Below are positions 49,029 to 57,291 of a DNA stretch of 64,000 bases, one piece after another. How positions within the stretch are numbered: the first letter of the stretch is position 1; every line of letters begins with the position of its first letter. Origin of the DNA: Salinilacustrithrix flava (GTDB lineage: Bacteria > Actinomycetota > Acidimicrobiia > Acidimicrobiales > Salinilacustritrichaceae); contig JAMYFF010000004.1 in NCBI GenBank assembly GCA_024128875.1, positions 1-64,000 of the forward strand, in the 5' to 3' direction. The notes beneath the pieces were generated by a model. That model was not told where the DNA came from. It saw nothing but the letters and a program-made list of their open reading frames with translations, and ran no database searches. Both the position numbers and the translations under genes were made by a program.

Positions 49029-50343
49029 CCCCGCCGCCGACCTGTCCCGCACGCTCGTCGCGGCCATCGAGGCGAACACGGCGACGGTGTCGGTCATCGG
49101 CCAGGGCTACGTCGGGCTGTCCGTCGCCGCGGCCGCCGCTCGTGCCGGGATGCGCACCATCGGGGTCGACCTCGACGCCGACCGGGTCGCGTCGCTGTCG
49201 TCGGGTCAGCAGGTCGTGCCCGGTGTCGATGACGAGCTGTTCGTCGAGGCCTTCGCCACCGGCCGCCTCGGGTTCACCACCGACCCCGCCGTCGTCGGCG
49301 ACAGCGACGTCGTCTTGATCTGCGTGCCGACGCCGCTCATCGACAGCCGGCCTGATCTCGCCGCCATCGAAGGTGCCGGCGCCGCCGTCGGCCGATACCT
49401 GATGCCCGGCACCCTGGTGATCCTCGAGTCCACGACCTACCCCGGCACCACCGAGCAGGTGCTCCGGCCGCTGCTCGAGTCGCACGGCCGGGTGGCCGGT
49501 GCGGACCTCCTGCTGGCCTACTCCCCGGAGCGCATCAACCCCGGCGATCACGCCCACGGCTTCGCCGGCGTCCCCCGGGTCGTCGGGGGGCTCACCGAGC
49601 ACTGCACGGCCGCAGCGGCCGCCTTCTACGGACGGCTCGTGGACATCGTCCACCCGGTCTCCAGCTGCCGGGCGGCCGAGCTGGCCAAGCTGCTCGAGAA
49701 CACCTACCGCCTGGTGAACATCGCGCTCGTGAACGAGCTGGCCCAGCTGTGCGCCGACCAGGGCATCGACACCTGGGAGGTCATCGACGCGGCGGCGACC
49801 AAGCCCTTCGGGTTCCAGCGCTTCGAGCCCGGTCCCGGCGTGGGCGGCCACTGCATCCCGCTCGACCCCGCCTACCTCACCTGGCAGTCCCGTCGGGACA
49901 CGGGCCGCCCGTTCCGCCTGGTGGAGCTGGCCAAGGACATCAACGACCAGATGCCCAGCTACACGGCCCGGCGCATCATGGACTCCCTGAACCGGCGGGG
50001 CATCGCGGTGAAGGGGTCCAAGCTGCTGGCCCTCGGCGTCACCTACAAGCCCGACGTCGGCGACGTGCGGGAGTCGGCCGCCATCCAGGTGCTGGCCCAC
50101 CTGTCCTCGTGGGGGGCGAAGCTGTCGTTCCACGACCCCTTCGTCACCTCGATCGATGAGCACGGCGTGAAGCTGCGCCGCCGTCGACTCACCGAGGACC
50201 TCGTGCGCGACGCGGACGCCGTGATCCTGTTGACCCCCCACGCCACCTACGACCTGGACGAGATCGCCGGCTGGTCGTCGCTGCTCTTCGACGCCCGCAA
50301 CGCCACCGGCCGGCGCGACCACCCCGACATCGAGGTCCTGTGA
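49003..50343 (+). CDS. Nucleotide-sugar dehydrogenase (UDP-GlcNAc/ManNAc 6-dehydrogenase type)
   Basis: A 446-residue NAD-dependent four-electron dehydrogenase. NAD motif GQGYVGLSVA (about 33-42), LLENTYRLVNIALVNEL helix, catalytic Cys in GPGVGGHCIPLDP, and C-terminal TYKPDVGDVRES. The pattern fits the WbpA/TviB branch more than UDP-glucose dehydrogenase. It makes a uronic acid sugar for the polysaccharide. It overlaps the next gene by four bases. Confidence 0.92.
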   Translation: MPRPRRRTDPAADLSRTLVAAIEANTATVSVIGQGYVGLSVAAAAARAGMRTIGVDLDADRVASLSSGQQVVPGVDDELFVEAFATGRLGFTTDPAVVGDSDVVLICVPTPLIDSRPDLAAIEGAGAAVGRYLMPGTLVILESTTYPGTTEQVLRPLLESHGRVAGADLLLAYSPERINPGDHAHGFAGVPRVVGGLTEHCTAAAAAFYGRLVDIVHPVSSCRAAELAKLLENTYRLVNIALVNELAQLCADQGIDTWEVIDAAATKPFGFQRFEPGPGVGGHCIPLDPAYLTWQSRRDTGRPFRLVELAKDINDQMPSYTARRIMDSLNRRGIAVKGSKLLALGVTYKPDVGDVRESAAIQVLAHLSSWGAKLSFHDPFVTSIDEHGVKLRRRRLTEDLVRDADAVILLTPHATYDLDEIAGWSSLLFDARNATGRRDHPDIEVL

Positions 50344-51527
50344 CCAGCCCCGACACGCCCGCCGTCCTCGGCGGCACGCCTGCCTTCCCCGACGGGCTGC
50401 CCCTCGTCCGCCCGACCATCGACGATCCCGCTGCGCTCACCCGGGACCTGGGTGCCGTGGTCGACAGCGGCATGCTCACCAACGGCGCCGCCGTCCGCCG
50501 GCTCGAGGAGGTGGTGGGGGAGCGGCTCGGCACCGAGGTCGTCGCCGTCTCCAGCTGCACCGCCGGTCTCATGCTCGTGCTCCAGGCAATCGGCGCCACC
50601 GGCCGGGTCGTCATGCCGAGCTTCACCTTCTCCGCTTCGGCACATGCCGTGGTGTGGGCCGGCGGCACGCCGGACTTCGCCGACGTCGAGCCCGAGCGGG
50701 CCACGCTCGACCACGACGGCCTCGCCGAGCTGCTCGACGGGGCGTCGGCCATGACCGCCACCCACATCTACGGCACGCCGTGCGAGGTGGAGGCGCTGGG
50801 GAAGCTCGCTGACGACGCCGGCATCCCGCTGCTCTACGACGCCGCCCACGCCCTCGGCAGCGCCCGCGGTGGTGTGCCGATCGGCCGGTTCGGCGTCGCC
50901 GAGGTCTTCAGCCTCAGCCCGACCAAGGTCGTCGTGGCTGGCGAGGGCGGCCTCGTGTCGACCACCGACCCTGACCTGGCCGCCCGTCTGCGCATGGGCC
51001 GGGACTACGGCAACCCCGGCGACTACGACACCCGCTTCTGCGGGCTCAACGCCCGCATGAGCGAGCTGCACGCCACCGTCGCACTCGCCTCGTTCGCACG
51101 GCTCGACGAGCACGTCGCGACGCGCGGCGCCCTGGTCGACCACTTCGAGTCGGCCATCGCCGGGGTCCCCGGCCTGCGGGTCGTCCGCCCGACCGAGGGC
51201 GACACGTCGACGTTCAAGGACCTCACGATCGTCGTCGACGCCGATGAGTACGGCATGTCCGCGCCGGAGCTCCAGCAGGCGCTGAAGGCTGACGGCATCG
51301 ACAGCCGCCGCTACTACCACCCACCTATCCACCGCCAGCAGGCGTACGAGGGCCGCTGGGAGAGCCCCCGACCGTTGCCCGTCACCGACGAGCTCGCCGG
51401 CTCCGTGCTGAGCCCGCCGCTGTGGTCGCACATGGACGAGGCCACGGTCGGCCGGGTCGCCGAGACCATCGGCCGGTTGCACGAGCACGCCGACGAGGTC
51501 GTCGCTGCGCTCCCATCCGGTGCATAG
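50340..51527 (+). CDS. DegT/DnrJ/EryC1 sugar aminotransferase
   Basis: A 395-residue PLP enzyme that aminates keto-sugars. Seen: SSCTAGLMLVLQAIG, PSFTFSASAHAVVWAGGTP, DAAHALGSARGG and the PLP lysine in SLSPTKVVVAGEGG. Likely acts on the 4-keto sugar from the CapD-like enzyme. GTG start, translationally coupled to the dehydrogenase gene. Confidence 0.93.
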   Translation: MTSPDTPAVLGGTPAFPDGLPLVRPTIDDPAALTRDLGAVVDSGMLTNGAAVRRLEEVVGERLGTEVVAVSSCTAGLMLVLQAIGATGRVVMPSFTFSASAHAVVWAGGTPDFADVEPERATLDHDGLAELLDGASAMTATHIYGTPCEVEALGKLADDAGIPLLYDAAHALGSARGGVPIGRFGVAEVFSLSPTKVVVAGEGGLVSTTDPDLAARLRMGRDYGNPGDYDTRFCGLNARMSELHATVALASFARLDEHVATRGALVDHFESAIAGVPGLRVVRPTEGDTSTFKDLTIVVDADEYGMSAPELQQALKADGIDSRRYYHPPIHRQQAYEGRWESPRPLPVTDELAGSVLSPPLWSHMDEATVGRVAETIGRLHEHADEVVAALPSGA

Positions 51528-51535
51528 GCGTCCGG

Positions 51536-51567
51536 TACCCTCCCGCACCTTGGACGTGGCGCGCTGA
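51536..51567 (+). promoter_or_regulatory. Promoter and five-codon upstream reading frame before the Wzz/BY-kinase gene
   Basis: TACCCT (51536-51541) fits TANNNT. Eight bases on, TTG-GAC-GTG-GCG-CGC-TGA (51550-51567) forms a five-codon frame whose stop overlaps the ATG of the kinase gene. That ATG lacks a Shine-Dalgarno run, so leaderless entry and termination-reinitiation is possible. Confidence 0.4.
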
Positions 51568-53315
51568 TGGACCTCCTCGACTACCTCCGACTGTTCCGTC
51601 GCCGGTGGGCCCTCATCGTCGCGTGCGTGCTCGTGGCCGGCCTGGCGGCCTGGTTCACGACGCCGGCGGAACCCGCCAACGACGACGTCACCTACTCGGC
51701 GACGCACACGATCCTCCGAGACAGCTCGGCCGTCGCACCGCAGGCCCTCGCCACGGTCGCGCTCTACGTGAAGACCGGTCCTGTGCCGGAGCGGGCGGCC
51801 GAGCGCCTCGATTGGGACCGCGAGCCGGCGCTGCTGGCCTCCGACATCACGCTCGAACCGAACGAGCAGGTGGGCACCCTCGACATCACCGCCACCGGCA
51901 CCTCGCCCGAAGCCGCGGCCGAGCGGGCCAACGTCTTCGCCGAGGAGACCTTGTCCCGTCTCGGTGAGCAAGCCACCGAGACCAGCCAGGAATCGGTGCA
52001 GCGGGTGAACGAGCAGCTCACCCGGCTCCAGGCGGAGATCGACGACTTGAACGACCGGATCCTCGAGCAGTCGGTGGACGGTGAGGCCCCCGGCGTGCTC
52101 TCGGCCGAGCGTGACTCCAAGCTGCGCCAGTACGGCGCAGCCCTGGACCAGCAGCAGCAGGTGCTGAACCAACCCCCGCCCAGCGCCGGCTACGTCACGC
52201 TGCAGGCAGCCCTTCCGGAGCTCGCAGAGGTCGAAGGTGGCGGGTTCTCGGCTCCGGACAGCCGGGAGGGGCGCACCCTGCTGGCGGCGATCATCGGTCT
52301 GCTGTTCGGCCTCGCCGCCGTCCTCGTCCTCGAGCGGCTCGACACCCGTCTCCACGATGTCGACGAGATCGGAGAGGCGTTCGGCCTCCCCGTCATCGCC
52401 GAGGTCCCCTCCGCCGGACGTGCGAGCAAGGGTGAGCTCCTCGCCCGGACCGACAACATGTCCGGGTTCGCCGAGTCGTACCGGACGCTGCGGGCGGCGC
52501 TGCTGCTCAGCCCCGTCACCGTGATGGGCCTCAAGGGAAGCGCGCCGGAGGACCGGGAAGGCGAGCCCGAGGTGGTCCTCGTCACGTCGGCCGCCCCCGG
52601 CGACGGCAAGACGACGACCGTGGCGAACCTCGCGGTCACCATGGCCGAGACCGGCCGGTCGGTGCTGGTACTCGGGTGCGACTTCCGCCGCCCCGAGATC
52701 CACGGCTACTTCGACGTCCCCACCAGTCCTGGCGTCGCCGACGTGCTCACCGGCCGAGCCTCGCTCGCCAGCGTCATCCGGCCCACGGATGTCCCCGGCG
52801 TGTCGATCGCCCCGAGCGGCGATCACCTCCGGAGCCTCGGTGACGTGGCTGCAGCCGGACGGAAGCTGATCGAGGGGGCGCGGGGCCTGGCTGACGTCGT
52901 CATCATCGACACCCCGCCGCTGCTGGCCACCAACGATGCGAGCGAGCTCATCCCGGCTGTCGACGCCGTCGTCGTCGTGTCGAGGGTCGGCAAGACGACG
53001 AGCGATGGCGCTCGCCGCACGCGCTTCCTCCTCGATCGCCTCGGTGCACCGGTCGCCGGCATCATCGCCATCGGCGTCCCGGAGCGAGACGGCAGCTACG
53101 CCTCCTACTACCGCACGACCACGATCGACGAGGCGCCGACATCGGGACGGCGTCGCCGCAGGCAGACGAGAAATGCCGAGACCGAGGTCGAACGGGTGGA
53201 AGGGCCGGTCGCATCCCCTTCGGACCGCGGACAGCCGGCCGACGATCTCACCGAGGACGACGCCCCGGCGCTGTGGTCGGAGTACGACCAACCCCGCCCC
53301 GACCCGCTCCGCTGA
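51567..53315 (+). CDS. Polysaccharide co-polymerase fused to a BY-type tyrosine kinase
   Basis: A 582-residue protein: Wzz-like part with two helices (about 15-32 and 235-252) around an external coiled coil (about 130-170), then a cytosolic P-loop kinase. Walker A SAAPGDGKTTT (about 344), Walker A' VLVLGCDFRRPEIHG and Walker B VVIIDTPPLL. The C-terminal tail has clustered tyrosines (GSYASYYRTT) for autophosphorylation. It controls chain length and export of the polysaccharide. Confidence 0.93.
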   Translation: MDLLDYLRLFRRRWALIVACVLVAGLAAWFTTPAEPANDDVTYSATHTILRDSSAVAPQALATVALYVKTGPVPERAAERLDWDREPALLASDITLEPNEQVGTLDITATGTSPEAAAERANVFAEETLSRLGEQATETSQESVQRVNEQLTRLQAEIDDLNDRILEQSVDGEAPGVLSAERDSKLRQYGAALDQQQQVLNQPPPSAGYVTLQAALPELAEVEGGGFSAPDSREGRTLLAAIIGLLFGLAAVLVLERLDTRLHDVDEIGEAFGLPVIAEVPSAGRASKGELLARTDNMSGFAESYRTLRAALLLSPVTVMGLKGSAPEDREGEPEVVLVTSAAPGDGKTTTVANLAVTMAETGRSVLVLGCDFRRPEIHGYFDVPTSPGVADVLTGRASLASVIRPTDVPGVSIAPSGDHLRSLGDVAAAGRKLIEGARGLADVVIIDTPPLLATNDASELIPAVDAVVVVSRVGKTTSDGARRTRFLLDRLGAPVAGIIAIGVPERDGSYASYYRTTTIDEAPTSGRRRRRQTRNAETEVERVEGPVASPSDRGQPADDLTEDDAPALWSEYDQPRPDPLR

Positions 53316-53317
53316 CC

Positions 53318-54772
53318 ATGGTCGCGGTGGCGACGCGGCCGCTTCGCCGGCTCCGACTCGACGGCACTGCTCGCCAGCGGGTGCTCCAGGTGTTGGCCGT
53401 GGCCGGCATCGGACTGATCGCCGCTGCCCTGGCTTGGGGGATGGAGAACCGGTCGTACGACTCCTGGGCGGTGTTCCCGGTGGCGGTCGGCCTCGTGGTC
53501 CTGAGCATCCCGCTGCTCCGACGGGCGGCGGCCGCCGAGCACGACCCGCGGATCGCCAAGCTCCTGTGGTGGGCGTTCGGGCTCAAGCTGCTCGCTGCGG
53601 TGCCCCGCTACATCGTCGCGTTCGATCTCTACGACGGCAGCGCGGACGCCAACGCCTACAGCCGGATCGGCGCCGACCTGTCGCGCCAGTTCTGGAACGG
53701 GGACTTCACGGTCGACCTCGGGAAGGGGGTGGTCGGCACCGGCTTCATCGAGATCCTCACCGGCGTCGTGTACAGCATCACTGGCGCCACGACCCTCGGC
53801 GGGTTCCTGGTGTTCTCGTGGATGGGCTTCTGGGGTCTCTACCTCTTCCACCGGGCCTTCGTCAGGGCCGTTCCGGACGGCGACCACTGGCGCTACGCCC
53901 GTCTGGTGCTCCTCCTCCCGTCCCTGCTGTTCTGGCCATCGTCGATCGGCAAGGAAGCGTGGATGTGCATGGGCCTCGGCGTCGTCGCGTACGGCGCTGC
54001 CCGCCTGCTCACTGCGGCTCGTGGTGGCCTGCTCCTGCTCGCGGCCGGCTTCGGGCTGCTGGCGCTGGTGCGTCCGCACGTTGGCGCGCTGGTGGCCTTC
54101 GCTGCGTTCCTCGCCTACGTGCTGCGTCGTCCGCCCAAGGGCGCCTCGATCTTCGCTCCCATCGGCAAGCTCGCGGTCGTGGTCATCCTCGGTCTCGGCC
54201 TCGTCTATTCGGTCGCGCAGCTCGAGACGTTCTTCGGTGTCGACGACTTCAACCAGGAAGCGGTTCAGACCACCTTCAACGAGGTGCAGCGCAACACCGG
54301 TCAGGGTGGTTCGCAGTTCATTGAAGACACCGACACCGACCTCGAGCCGACCTTGCTGCCAGTGGCCTTCGTGAACGTGCTGTTCCGCCCGTTCCCCTGG
54401 CAGGCGACGAATGCCCAGGCACTGGTCGCCGCCGCCGAGTCAGCGTTCTTGATGCTGCTGTTCGTGACCAGCTGGCGACGCTTCGCTCACGGGGTGCTCT
54501 CGATCTTGCGTCGACCGTACGTCGCGTTCTGCGGGGTCTACACCCTGCTGTTCGTCTTCGGCTTCTCAGCGTTCAGCAACGCCGGGATCCTGGTACGCCA
54601 GCGCGTGCAGGTGCTGCCTTTCGTGCTGGTGGTGGTGTGCCTCGCGCCGGTCGGGGCTCACGCCCGAGCCAGTGTCTCGATCGCATCGACGGCCGACGCC
54701 AGGTCGTCGAACGCCAAGCTGACGGCAGCGCAACCCCGGACGCTGGAAGCGAGGTCGCTGAGGCGCTCCTGA
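53318..54772 (+). CDS. Large membrane protein of the polysaccharide locus (Wzy/flippase-like, unassigned)
   Basis: A 484-residue protein with ten or more hydrophobic helices from about residue 25 to 460; one acidic loop (FFGVDDFNQEAVQ to DTDLEPTLLP) lies between helices. It resembles glycan polymerases or lipid-linked-sugar glycosyltransferases in size and topology but shows no decisive motif. The last 40 residues (from GAHARASVS on) lie antisense to the HprK-like gene and look non-hydrophobic and unlike the rest; they may have been added by a join at 54658. Start ATG 53318. Confidence 0.75.
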   Translation: MVAVATRPLRRLRLDGTARQRVLQVLAVAGIGLIAAALAWGMENRSYDSWAVFPVAVGLVVLSIPLLRRAAAAEHDPRIAKLLWWAFGLKLLAAVPRYIVAFDLYDGSADANAYSRIGADLSRQFWNGDFTVDLGKGVVGTGFIEILTGVVYSITGATTLGGFLVFSWMGFWGLYLFHRAFVRAVPDGDHWRYARLVLLLPSLLFWPSSIGKEAWMCMGLGVVAYGAARLLTAARGGLLLLAAGFGLLALVRPHVGALVAFAAFLAYVLRRPPKGASIFAPIGKLAVVVILGLGLVYSVAQLETFFGVDDFNQEAVQTTFNEVQRNTGQGGSQFIEDTDTDLEPTLLPVAFVNVLFRPFPWQATNAQALVAAAESAFLMLLFVTSWRRFAHGVLSILRRPYVAFCGVYTLLFVFGFSAFSNAGILVRQRVQVLPFVLVVVCLAPVGAHARASVSIASTADARSSNAKLTAAQPRTLEARSLRRS

Positions 54773-55392
54773 TCGATGATTGCCGGGTTGAGGCAGTTGC
54801 GCAGGAGCTCCGTGACGGTCTCGCCGTGCGACAGTTCCCGCATCTCGGTGCTGGCCCCGGAGCGGCGCTCCGGGAAGACGATCCACCTGATCGTTGCAGG
54901 GCGATGCTCGACCGACCAGCCGAGGACTGACGGAGACACGTGCCAGCGGGTGTCGGTGAACGGCGGGCGAACCTCTGGGGTCACCGGCTCCAGCTCGGGG
55001 AACAGTCGCCACGAGCCAGGCTTGAGCGTCAGGGGCTTCCGGTACGGCTCGACGAGTCCGTCAGCTCGAAAAGGCACGGCCTCGTCGGTCAGGTAGCCCC
55101 AACCCGCCCGGGCCAACGCCGTGATCAGCGTGGACTTGCCGGCGCCAGAGCTACCCGGCACGACCACGGCGAATCCGTCCAGGCTCGCCGCCGCTGCGTG
55201 GACCAGGACCTGATGGTGGCGAGCAGCGACCTCTTGGTTGATGCTCCACAGCACGCGGTTGGCGATTGCCTGGAGCTCTCTGCTGCGACCGATCAGGGAT
55301 CCGTCAAGGCAGAGCTGCCACCCGTCGGACGCCTGGGAGACCGTGTAGCGGGAGATGCCGGTCGGCGCCTCGGGCGCTTCCAGTCCGGACAA
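54658..55392 (-). CDS. HprK-like kinase of the Tat/PqqD cassette
   Basis: A 244-residue (from the TTG start) HPr-kinase-like P-loop protein. Seen: VLVHAAAASLDGFAVVVPG leading into the P-loop G80-SSGAGKST, and TDE at 102-104, the acid pair of this fold. True HPr kinases act on HPr; HprK homologues in peptide clusters phosphorylate a precursor peptide (as in the lasso peptide paeninodin). The reading frame continues upstream with coding-like codons through 38 codons to the stop of the Tat gene without ATG, GTG or TTG, so the real N-terminus may begin at a non-standard codon. Overlaps the convergent gene by 115 bases. Confidence 0.82.
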   Translation of the reverse strand: MSGLEAPEAPTGISRYTVSQASDGWQLCLDGSLIGRSRELQAIANRVLWSINQEVAARHHQVLVHAAAASLDGFAVVVPGSSGAGKSTLITALARAGWGYLTDEAVPFRADGLVEPYRKPLTLKPGSWRLFPELEPVTPEVRPPFTDTRWHVSPSVLGWSVEHRPATIRWIVFPERRSGASTEMRELSHGETVTELLRNCLNPAIIDQERLSDLASSVRGCAAVSLAFDDLASAVDAIETLARA

Positions 55393-55506
55393 GACGGCGC
55401 TGAGATATGCCCGGAGCGGTGTCGCGCTCCCGGTGTCGAGGCTGAACCACCAGCCCAGTGCGTGGTATGCGGGACGGGGATCGGTGTGCAGCGGACGAGG
55501 CGTCGA

Positions 55507-56043
55507 TCAGACGCAGAAGGCGAACTCGACGTGGGAGAACCCACCTGCGTTCGTCGTCAGAGGGAAGGTGATCGTCCAGGTGCCGTCGGCGTTCTTCTTG
55601 ACGGCCGCCACGGCACACGACCCCTCGCCGGCGCCGCCCTTCGTGTAACCGGAGACCGCCTGGATCTTCGCCTTGCTCGTGTCGCCGTCCAGGTTCGCGT
55701 ACAGCGTGATGGTGTTGTCTGAGAACGACTTCACGGTGCCGCAGGCACTGCCGTAGGTGCGGCCAGGCACATACTCCGGCGGGTTCGCCGGCCCGGATCC
55801 ACCTGGGGCGGGCGTGTAGCAGTGAGAGGGCTCGCCGCCGACGCCAGTGATCTCCCCACCGGTGTCGTTCGTGGTGCCCTTGCACCAGTAGTACGAGACG
55901 CAATCTGCGGGCGAGCCGATGTAGGTGGCTCCGGCGGTGTCGCTCAGGATCAGCGGCGCAGCCCAGACGATGCCGCCCGCCACCGCGCTCTTCTTCAACA
56001 GATCACGCCGGCTCACGCCGGACGTCTGATCGGTGCTGCCCAT
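55507..56043 (-). CDS. Tat-exported Cys-rich protein of unknown function
   Basis: A 178-residue protein with a clear twin-arginine signal: SRRDLLKK (about 11-18), hydrophobic core and an AGA cleavage site near 38-39. The mature part is about 140 residues with six to seven Cys (ADCVSYYWCKG, SHCYTP, SACGTV, GSCAVAAV, FAFCV at the C-terminus), Gly/Pro/Thr-rich turns and beta-like strands. No family recognised. Tat export implies it folds or is modified in the cytosol first. Start ATG with GGGAGG seven bases upstream. It is followed in the same frame by the HprK-like gene, separated only by its TGA and 38 codons. Confidence 0.85.
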   Translation of the reverse strand: MGSTDQTSGVSRRDLLKKSAVAGGIVWAAPLILSDTAGATYIGSPADCVSYYWCKGTTNDTGGEITGVGGEPSHCYTPAPGGSGPANPPEYVPGRTYGSACGTVKSFSDNTITLYANLDGDTSKAKIQAVSGYTKGGAGEGSCAVAAVKKNADGTWTITFPLTTNAGGFSHVEFAFCV

Positions 56044-56088
56044 TCCGTCGCCTCCCGCTCAAGCGGATCGCTCGCAAGTACTGATGTG

Positions 56089-56106
56089 AGGCTAACCACC
56101 TGTGGT
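56089..56106. promoter_or_regulatory. Divergent promoter with palindrome between the Tat and PqqD-like genes
   Basis: On the minus strand TAGCCT (56094-56089) is a -10 for the Tat gene with a leader of about 40 bases. The palindrome ACCAC-CT-GTGGT (56095-56106) abuts it on the -35 side and could be an operator for both directions. Confidence 0.5.
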
Positions 56107-56133
56107 GAGCAGCACCATACGCATCTCGGAGCG

Positions 56134-56469
56134 ATGCGTGGCTCCATCTGGGCCGTGAACTACCTTCGCATCGTGGAGCTGGATCCGTCCGCAGCCCTTC
56201 GTCGTCGCCCGGATCTGGTCTGGGTCGAGGTGGACGACGCGGTCGTGGTGTGGGACCCGGAGCGGCCCGCCGCACACCTGCTCTCGACCTCAGGATCCCT
56301 GCTGTGGCCGCTTTTCGACGGTTCGGCGACGGCGGCCGACCTGGCTGCGGACGTCGCCGAGGTCTTCCACATCGAGCCCGCCCTGGCCACGGAACAGGTC
56401 ATGGAGTTCGCAGGCTCGCTCATCGCCGAGGGACTGCTCGAGTACGCCGATTCCGAGGTTCCGGCGTGA
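56134..56469 (+). CDS. PqqD-like peptide-binding (RRE) protein
   Basis: A 111-residue protein with the PqqD fold: RRPDLVWVEVDDAVVVWDPERPAAHLLSTSGSLLWPLFDGSATAADLAADV (about 25-75). The 'L-x-x-x-G-x-x-I/L-W-x-L-F-D-G' core is characteristic. PqqD-like domains bind leader peptides and present them to a modifying enzyme. Here the partner is probably the HprK-like kinase across the divergent promoter. GTG at 56155 is an alternative start. The stop overlaps the GTG at 56466. Confidence 0.85.
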   Translation: MRGSIWAVNYLRIVELDPSAALRRRPDLVWVEVDDAVVVWDPERPAAHLLSTSGSLLWPLFDGSATAADLAADVAEVFHIEPALATEQVMEFAGSLIAEGLLEYADSEVPA

Positions 56470-57290
56470 CGGGACCGCTCTACCTGAAACGCCCCCCGAA
56501 CCCCTGAGGGCCACGGATCGACCCGGTCTGGGTCGGCTTCACTACGATCCGTGCTGGCGATTTCCATGTCGGCGTCCAGTTCGACGACGAGGAGGCTCTG
56601 GAGGAGACCCGCTCGCGGTACCGCGACCTCCTCGCCGAGGACGATCGTGCGGTCGACGACATGAGGGTCGTCCTGCACCCGCCGGCGCCGGTGGTGGGGG
56701 TCGGGCGCGCCAGCCTGCAGCACGGCCGATGCGACCTCGTCGTGAGTCCGTCCCCATCGCGTCTGCTGCGGGCCCTCGACGGTGTCCTCGGCCGGCTCGC
56801 CTCACCTGGAGCACCCTCCGGAACCGTGGCCGTGAGGGATATGGGTGCGGTCGTGCGCGACGGAGCTGCTCATCTGGTGCCGCGATCGCTCCTGAACAGG
56901 ACGACCGCCATCGAGCGCCTCATCCGAACGGCGGGGGCCGCTATCGCCGATCCCGAGGTGACGCGCGTGGATCCTGGCGCAAGCGACGTCGTGGTGGATG
57001 TCGGGCTGCGTCCGGAGCTGGGGCTCGGGACCCGAGTCGACGAGGTGGTGGCGCAAGCGGGTCCCTACCGGTTGCGAGCGATCCACTGGCCCCCCGAGGA
57101 CTTTGGCGCTGACGAGCACCCGGGCAGCACCTTGGTGCGGTTGCTCGTGCGTTCGTGGGACCTGGACGGCACCGACCGTCAGGAACTACTGGAAGCCCTT
57201 GCCTCCGTGAGCCGGTTGTCGGCGGGCACGCCCACGTCGGTGGCTGGCGTGGCCGACCTTGAGGGCATCCTCGAGCGCTTGACCGGTTAG
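56466..57290 (+). pseudogene. Putative HprK-like protein lacking a P-loop, with an in-frame TGA
   Basis: One frame runs from GTG 56466 (overlapping the PqqD-like stop) through a TGA at 56505-56507 to 57290. After the TGA the frame stays coding-like (IDPVWVGFTTIRAGDFHVGV), with no standard start until ATG 56661, which would give 209 residues. The order of segments (LLRALDGVLGRLA, VRDGAAHLVPRS, then DPEVTRVDP) parallels the kinase at 54658, but the GSSGAGKST P-loop is replaced by RSLLNRTTA. It looks like a degenerate partner of the kinase. Whether the TGA is a true break, a sequence error or bypassed is open. Confidence 0.6.
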
Positions 57291-57291
57291 G

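Noticed and set aside
56505..56507. TGA as a selenocysteine codon
   Set aside because: No selenocysteine-type motif around it, no Cys at this place in related folds that I can name, and no convincing hairpin just downstream was identified.
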